Position numbers and translations under genes: made by a program
The notes under the pieces: generated by a model
What the model saw: the letters and a program-made list of their open reading frames with translations, nothing else
Told to the model about the DNA's origin: nothing
Databases searched by the model: none
NCBI RefSeq assembly: GCF_000247695.1
Contig: NW_004624783.1
Location: forward strand, 3,425,013-3,489,012
Source of the DNA: Heterocephalus glaber
Taxonomy: Eukaryota; Chordata; Mammalia; Rodentia; Bathyergidae
DNA: 64,000 bases
Direction: 5' to 3'
Part shown: positions 58,174-64,000 of the stretch, in pieces
Layout: every line of letters begins with the position of its first letter
How positions within the stretch are numbered: position 1 is the stretch's first letter

Positions 58174-58799
58174 TTTACACCCAGACACAATGTAGCAAGA
58201 AATAATTACTTCAGTACCAATCAGTAGACCTCTCTGTTGAAAGAGGGATATATTTGGTGTTTTCTTTTTCTTGATGTAAACAACATAAAGAAAATCGTTC
58301 AGGTACTTTCATGGTTATCAGAATGCTGTTTACTTTTCCCCTTTTAGGGCTTCATACATTCTATGCCCTGGGCCTTGGTGTGTCATTTCTCCTGCATAGT
58401 GGATGGTTCCTGGGTCAGTCACTAAGGTTACATCCCCAGTGAACATTTTTCTGCCTTTAAAGGCTAATTTCGCTCTTCTCCAAAGAATCATTCAATCAGC
58501 ATTTTGTTCACCAGTGATGTACAGTACTTGGTACAATTACCAATGTGTGTTCAACTCAGGGAGTAGCCAGATTTCTGGCTTATCTGAAGAAAGGAAATGC
58601 AAGGTATACTCCCATCACCTCTATTCTAGCCTCAACATTTTCTTTTCCTTACTTCCTTTGGTGCATGTCCTTGACGCAGCAGGATTTTTATTCTTGATGT
58701 TCTGGAGTTTTCATCACATCGTAGATAATACCATTTGTTGTGATGTTTTAGTTGTTTTGATGCATATGGCCCTTCAGCAGAACCAACATTTGGGTAGTT

Positions 58800-58985
58800 A
58801 CCCTTTTTAATTAAGAAGCACATAGAATATTTAAACACTTTATATATTAACTCATCTAACCTCATAACAATTTTATAATGGGGGTACTATTAACATCTGA
58901 TTTCATAGATGAGGAAATAAGTCACAGGGAAAGTAATTTTCCCAACATCACGTAGCTAGAGGTGGAGGAGGCAACATTTCAAGAG
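58800..58985 (+). repeat. MIR SINE
   Basis: 'acactttatatattaactca', 'cctcataacaattttataat', 'tgatttcatagatgaggaaa', 'cacagggaaagtaattttcc' and 'acgtagctagaggtggagga' follow near full-length MIR. Confidence 0.78.
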
Positions 58986-58989
58986 TTCC

Positions 58990-61740
58990 ATCTGTGTATC
59001 ACATGTTATTTACCCTCAAGCTTTGCTGCCGACATTAATGGATATTTTGCTTTTAAGCACTAGCAGTTGTCTACGATTTTATCAGAGAGGAAGCATGTCT
59101 CAACTCAGATCCCTGGGGCAGGCAAAAACTTCTAACCAGAAATTGTTTTCATGGTATTTTCCCTGATATAAACTGTTTGTGATAGTTCAGTCTTGTTTTC
59201 CAGATGTGGCAGTTGTATAAAGATTTTTCATAATTATTCAACTTTTGAAATAACAGCTACTTTAAAGAAAAATACAACTAAATAGCTGTAGGATCTTAAG
59301 TGGTGACCAGTATAACAAAAATCCTAAAAGTGATACATGAAATACTAATTGGTAGGATTTTGTGATTAATTGTATGTAAAGGATGAAGAATAGTTTTAGG
59401 TAGGACAGGTTTCTGATTTGTCTGATGTAGTTGCTATTCTTGGTGAATAGTGATGAAGGAACCAAAAGAAAAAAGTTACAATAGCATTTGAAGGGAGAAG
59501 GAATAAAAAGGACTTAGGAGTACATGTTAATGGTCGATTATTAATTTTCATTATGTGCTTAGTTATTTCGGTCAGGTCAATTTATGTCCAGTAAACTCAC
59601 TCATTTCAAAAATGCCCTATTGGATAGTTGATAAAGGTTTTAAATATTTGACTTGCTTGGGGCAGTGGAAGTAGGGACAGTTTAGAAAAGAGAGTTCTGG
59701 AGATCCAAAAGTCATTTGCTCTGATGTCAGTCTAAAGAGTACTTCATCAGCGGAGAAGTGAAAAGTGTTTATCTGGAAGATGCAAGTACGTTGAAGTTGG
59801 CATGACTCAAGATAAGTTCGTACATGATGGTACAAGCCACTTGTATTTGCCCATATCACTTTTTATTCACTTCTACAAAACAGTTTTGGATTCTTATAGG
59901 GCTTTTATGGGAAGAAGGAAAATGAAAATAATTTAAACTCCCCGTGCTTTTATATTCCTTGGGCTTTTTAATGGGTCCATTGTCAGTATTTGCCTTGACC
60001 CATTTGTATCCTGATGGTGCTGGGTGCAACAGGACACCATGTAAATAGCCCTTGCCCTTTTTATCTGTGTGATCTGAAAATAGTCTTTGCTGTTCTGTGC
60101 CTGAAGGTGACATTGACAGGTACTTAAGGATGCTCTGTGGTGGCTTTATTTGTTGGCTCTGTGGTAGCTCTATTTGAGTGGGGATGACAAATCATCTCCT
60201 GGCTACTTCCTGGGCTGGGGCACCTTACCTCATTGTTGCTGTCAGTCCCCGATTGCCCCAGTGTTGGCTGCTTTCTCTCAGTGTTGATATGTTCTCTGAG
60301 AAAGTAGCCATGCCTCCTGAGACTATGGAATCCCTATTTTATATCTGCAGGACTCCTATCTCCTCTAGCTTTTCCATTTATTGTTTCCATTCTCTTTTAA
60401 TCCTTGATTATGGCTGAGATGGCCTGTGCTTCCATTTGGGCCCATGCAATGATTATTCCTGATGCCCCTTAATTATTCTTTTACTCACCTTAGTTTTCAG
60501 GGTCTCCTTCCCTCCCTTCTCCTTGAATTACTGTTTTTTTCACCTGCAGCATGTCTGACAGCCAGGATAGCACTGTGGCAAACTGTCAGCCCACTCCAGT
60601 GGGTCGGTCATGTTTTCCTCAAGTACTGTGCTGGGGATGGTTGTGGAGCCCCACTTAGACTCAGGGGTTGAAGACCACCTGGCATTCCAGCAAGGAATGG
60701 AGACCCTCTTGCCTCTGTCTGCCAAGTCTTGGGAGCATATGATTGTCACCTCTTCACTAATCTGCAGTCCCTGACTCTGTTCGGTTTGATAAAGTTAATT
60801 GAATCAGGTTGGATCAAAAGAAATGGAAATAGTAAGCTGACTGCTTGGAGCTAGCTCTTGGCACAAGGGACATGGATCAAGTGACATCTAGAAATGCACA
60901 GTATTGAATTGAAAGACGTACAAAGGGGATTGCAGAAATATGCTTTGTCCTATTCTTTCACTGTCAAAAATTCAATCCTTGAAGTCCCAAAAGTTTGTAA
61001 GTCTCAGAAAGTTAAAGAATAAAAAGTATGTATGTAGTCACTGTAGAGAAGTATAGGACCCAGAGGAGCTCTTACTCCTCTATCAGCCATTTGGAACACC
61101 TGTTGTGTACTCTCAGGCACTTTCCTGGGCTCTGGTCATACATTGATAAAAAGATAAGCTCTCTGCACTCAAGAATGCTAATGATTTGATTTTTACAGGT
61201 TTTAAAAAATATGTTTATGTTATTTCTTGATGTAAGTGTTTCATGGGCAGACCTGATTCTGATTGTTTCTTCATTCTTGTTCTGGTCACCCCTAAGCAGT
61301 AGCACTGTCCTTGTGCCTAGGAGTTTCTCCATAAGTATTGCTGAGTGAATTGTGTGCCATAGGTTTGGAAGTGCCTTCAGGAGTATATGGAAGGGAGTGA
61401 TCTATAGAGCCTGGGGTGGTTGCATAAAGGTCAGGATAGTTTGTTTTTTTTTTTAATAATAAAGGAATGACCAAGTTTTAAAAAAATAATGCTACTTATT
61501 GGCTGTCTATCTTGGCCAATTCCTTCCGCTTTTGTGACCCTCGGTGTGCTCTAGTGTGAACCTAGGGTGATAATTTTGTCCGGATTTGTTTGTTTTACTG
61601 TTCCTCTGCTATGCAGTATTCTAGGCAGAGTTTTGAGAGTTTAAGTCCTGATATTGTTTTGAAAAATGAATTAAATGGTGTAATGAATGTGGAAGAACTT
61701 TTATAGACCCCGAAGAGCTATTCAATTATTAGTGTTTATT
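58990..61740. other. Intronic DNA, unassigned; GC-elevated part
   Basis: 60130-60790 is clearly richer in GC than its surroundings. It starts with a degenerate 24-bp tandem pair (60132-60154 and 60155-60178, ggctctgtggtrgctytatt) and includes a strong acceptor-like 'ctgtttttttcacctgcag' (60532-60550) without a matching donor. It might be an old LTR or a non-conserved exon; no family recognised. Confidence 0.35.
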
Positions 61741-61744
61741 GGTC

Positions 61745-62290
61745 ATTGTTATATATTTTTTTATGAATTTTAAAATTTATATATTAATTGGTACATTTTA
61801 GGTATACAATACATTTACATTTATCATTGGGTGTTTGTACCTGAACATGATGTATCTTAGGTCTTATTTTTTGCCCCATTACCTATGCACCCTTCACCCC
61901 CATCACCCTTCCCTATTTACATAGACTATGTTTCCATTTTTTTTTTCTTTCTCCTAATTTTTCCTTTCCCTTCTTCCCTTTCCCCTTCCCCTCCCGCCAC
62001 CCCTACCCCTTTGGACCTTTTCCTATTTCAAATTATCAATTATTCGTTTTAATCATTTTCATCCTTATTTACACTTTCAGTTTCTCACACTAGAGATACT
62101 ATTTGATATTTACACATGTGTGTCCTGTTTATTTCACTTAAGAGTATAGCCTCAATATGCATCCATTTAGCTATAAATGACTAGTTTCTCATTCTTTATG
62201 GCTGAGTAGTACTCAATTTTATAAAAAAACCCACATCTTCTTTATCCAGTTTCCAGTTGATGGGCACTTGGGCTGTTTCCAAACTGGTCA
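61745..62290 (-). mobile_element. L1 3' end, antisense
   Basis: Plus-strand order 'tatattaattggtacatttt', 'ggtatacaatacatttacat', a pyrimidine tract (61930-62010), 'tgtcctgtttatttcactta', 'tatgcatccatttagctata', 'tttatggctgagtagtactc', 'ccagttgatgggcacttggg' is the reverse complement of an L1 3' end. 5'-truncated at about 62290. Confidence 0.82.
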
Positions 62291-62299
62291 TTGTTATAA

Positions 62300-63185
62300 A
62301 AGTGACTTTCTGCAGCCTAAGTTTGGGGATCAGTCCCTTTGGGTCCATTTTCCATTTTGGTGAAATTTGCCTGGCCTGGACTCAGTACTTGGGGCATGGG
62401 CTCATTCTTCTGACTCATTTCCTAGGGCATCTTAATGACTTACTCAAAAGGTTGATCTCTTCATTGAAGGACTGTTCAGAGTTTTGCCTGTTAGAGCATA
62501 TATTGGAGACCAAGGTTCTTAGATATAAAGGATTTTTAAAAATAAAACAGCTAGTTATCAATTATGAGTGAATACATTACTTTGACTTATGTTTTGAAAG
62601 TAGTATACTAAACATCTCCTTGAAATATCTGAGCAAATAATCAAATTAGGATATTTAAAAATTTATGTATAGAACTATCATGATTTTGCCTAAGTGGGAG
62701 ACTTTATATGTTAACCTTTTGTTAAGAAAACTTCTAATTTAATCTTAGACTTTCAGCAAATTGGGACTTTTTAAATAGAAGAACATTAGTACCTGAGTTG
62801 AACACTGTAGTTCTCATAAATACCAGATTTTCAACTATAGACCAAGACTAGTAGGAAAAATAATTCCCAGTATCTCATGGTATTGGGACCTCCCCAATAT
62901 TCTAACTTTTCTCCTCTTTCATTAGTTATATTTTTTCTTATTCATTAATTTTATTTTATTGAGTGCTTAAGTAAGCATATCTGTGGCCTATCTCCAAAAG
63001 GCAGAAACATGATTTCAGTGGTTATTTCTGTATGGAGGACTTCCTGTTATATGGCTGATTGTATGCAGTGGGTTAGTTTTTGTACATTTCTTCATGTTTT
63101 GGAGCATAGTTTATTTTTTGCAGTTCACTGTCCTCTGTCTAGAATTTAAACATTTACTTTAGGTGGTATTTGGAAAGTACAAGTA
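62300..63185. other. Intronic DNA, nothing recognised
   Basis: A frame at 62257-62571 begins inside the L1 and has no domain. Confidence 0.4.
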
Positions 63186-63189
63186 GAAA

Positions 63190-63935
63190 TGCAACTGCCA
63201 TTCATCTCGTGGAGGTCCTATTATCTCACACCTGGATCCTTTCTATAGCCCTCTTAATGATTTTTCTACTGCCATTCTTTTCCTAATCCATCATATACAC
63301 CAAGATTAGTCTTCTAAAATACTGTTTTCGTCATACTCAAAAACCTTTAGAGACCCTTCTGTGGCCTGCAGAATGAAGTCCAGACCTCTCAGCCCCTCAG
63401 TTAAGTCTTCCTACCGTCTAGTTCCCGATTACTTTCCTGCCCTGACTATAATTCTCTCTTAACTGATACACATGCTGAGACCTTTTTTCTTCTTTCCTCT
63501 GTACCTCTGTCTATTACCTTCTTTCTGATCATGACCTTTGGCTCCTTTTCTATCCCTCTAAATCGTATTCATTCAGTTTTCAAGTTCCTGTTCAGATGAT
63601 CAGATCCTTTAGTTTCCTTGTGGTATTCACTGAGCTTCTCATACATTATCTTTTTATTATGGTTATTTGTGTACATAACCTATGCATCGTGCTCTATCTC
63701 AGTTGTAAGTTCCTGAAAAACATAACATTTATAGACAGGAATGGATTATTTAGTGGTTTTATAGCTTTGGATGCAAATGGAAGCTTTAGGATTGTGTTTT
63801 ATGGCCATTGAAAGAGATGAAATAGGGTCGTTATTTATGATAGTCTGCCATGTCCACCTCAGTGCATGAGAGTTTTACCCAAAATGGGTTTTCACTGAGT
63901 GCTTGTTGAGTAAATGAATAGACAGATTAAGTTGG
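63190..63935 (+). mobile_element. L2 LINE 3' region, sense
   Basis: 'ctgtggcctgcagaatgaag' with 'tccagacctctcagcccctc', 'ctacctctgtctattacctt', 'tttcaagttcctgttcagat' and the terminal 'actgagtgcttgttgagtaa' follow the L2 3' ORF2/UTR order ('cagaataaagtccaaa', '...ttcaagtctcagctcaaat', '...gtgctcaataaatgtttgttgaa'). Decayed; no intact frame. Confidence 0.7.
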
Positions 63936-64000
63936 TTTTGCAGGTGGATAAATTATTTTAGCATTTAACTCAGAGTGTTAACAGGTAGATAGTATATGTT
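63936..64000. other. Window end, intronic
   Basis: 65 bases without recognisable content; the intron continues beyond the window. Confidence 0.6.

Larger units (their letters stand above)
3779..64000 (+). other. CHCHD3: CHCHD3 intron, 5' part (downstream of the exon)
   Basis: The intron opens with gtaagt at 3779-3784 and does not close with a recognisable constitutive exon before the window ends. The next human exon starts ARQLEEKDR and contains FYKEQLARLEER; I found no match on either strand. CHCHD3 is known as a long gene with very large introns, which fits. Everything in this span is repeat or non-coding DNA except a possible alternative terminal exon at 42686. Confidence 0.85.

Noticed and set aside
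58403..58810. Longest open frame, 135 codons, plus strand
   Set aside because: No recognisable domain, hydrophobic chance composition, partly overlaps an ancient MIR region nearby, and lies inside an intron; length is expected by chance in 64 kb.
1..64000. CRISPR array, operon, phage or intact endogenous virus
   Set aside because: No regularly spaced direct repeats, no coding density and no retroviral internal genes; only solo LTRs occur.

Overview
This window is non-coding-rich nuclear DNA from a rodent. It is AT-rich, has no bacterial-style gene packing, and is full of mammalian retroposon fossils (MIR, L2, L1, MaLR LTRs, MER5/Tigger/mariner DNA transposons). The rodent signature comes from B1 (7SL-derived) monomers, B1-dID dimers (B1 plus a tRNA-like ID half) and at least eight copies of a young tRNA-derived ID-type SINE. 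Primate Alu and mouse B2 are absent. B1-dID plus this ID variant fits the squirrel-related clade or beavers; I suspect a beaver-like rodent, but that is recollection of SINE types and not a measured result.

Only one convincing protein-coding segment is present: a 118-nt internal exon at 3661-3778 (+), bounded by a consensus acceptor and a perfect gtaagt donor. It encodes the coiled-coil part of MIC19/CHCHD3, a subunit of the mitochondrial MICOS complex. The 3.66 kb before it is the end of one CHCHD3 intron and the roughly 60.2 kb after it is the beginning of the next, so the whole window lies inside this one gene. No neighbouring constitutive exon was found.

Layout: 1-3660 upstream intron, with an antisense MaLR LTR, MIR, MER5A, L2 ends and a 129-bp tandem duplication. 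3661-3778 exon. 3779-18100 SINE-dense intron with a solo LTR carrying intact target duplications, a Tigger-type element and L1 3' ends. 18600-31000 fewer repeats, with a 52-bp perfect palindrome, a second antisense MaLR LTR and tail-to-tail mariner fragments. 31440-33060 old L1 in antisense. 33060-38740 long repeat-poor block with possible conserved non-coding DNA. 38740-46740 dense repeats, including a complete 203-bp TA-flanked MITE, a nested MER5A/Tigger pair, an LTR and an unclassified repeat. 46740-64000 mixed repeats, including a truncated U6 retrocopy, a Tigger element and L2/L1 ends.

The observations most worth checking are: a possible alternative CHCHD3 terminal exon at 42686-43245 (20 in-frame codons, then a stop and a poly(A) signal); the U6 5'-fragment retrocopy with 15-bp target duplications at 53496-53549; the perfect palindrome at 18605-18656; a tail-only SINE insertion at 44059-44106; and an unclassified repeat with a repeated core at 44581-44702 and 50711-50880. 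No operon, CRISPR, phage or intact viral gene is present.
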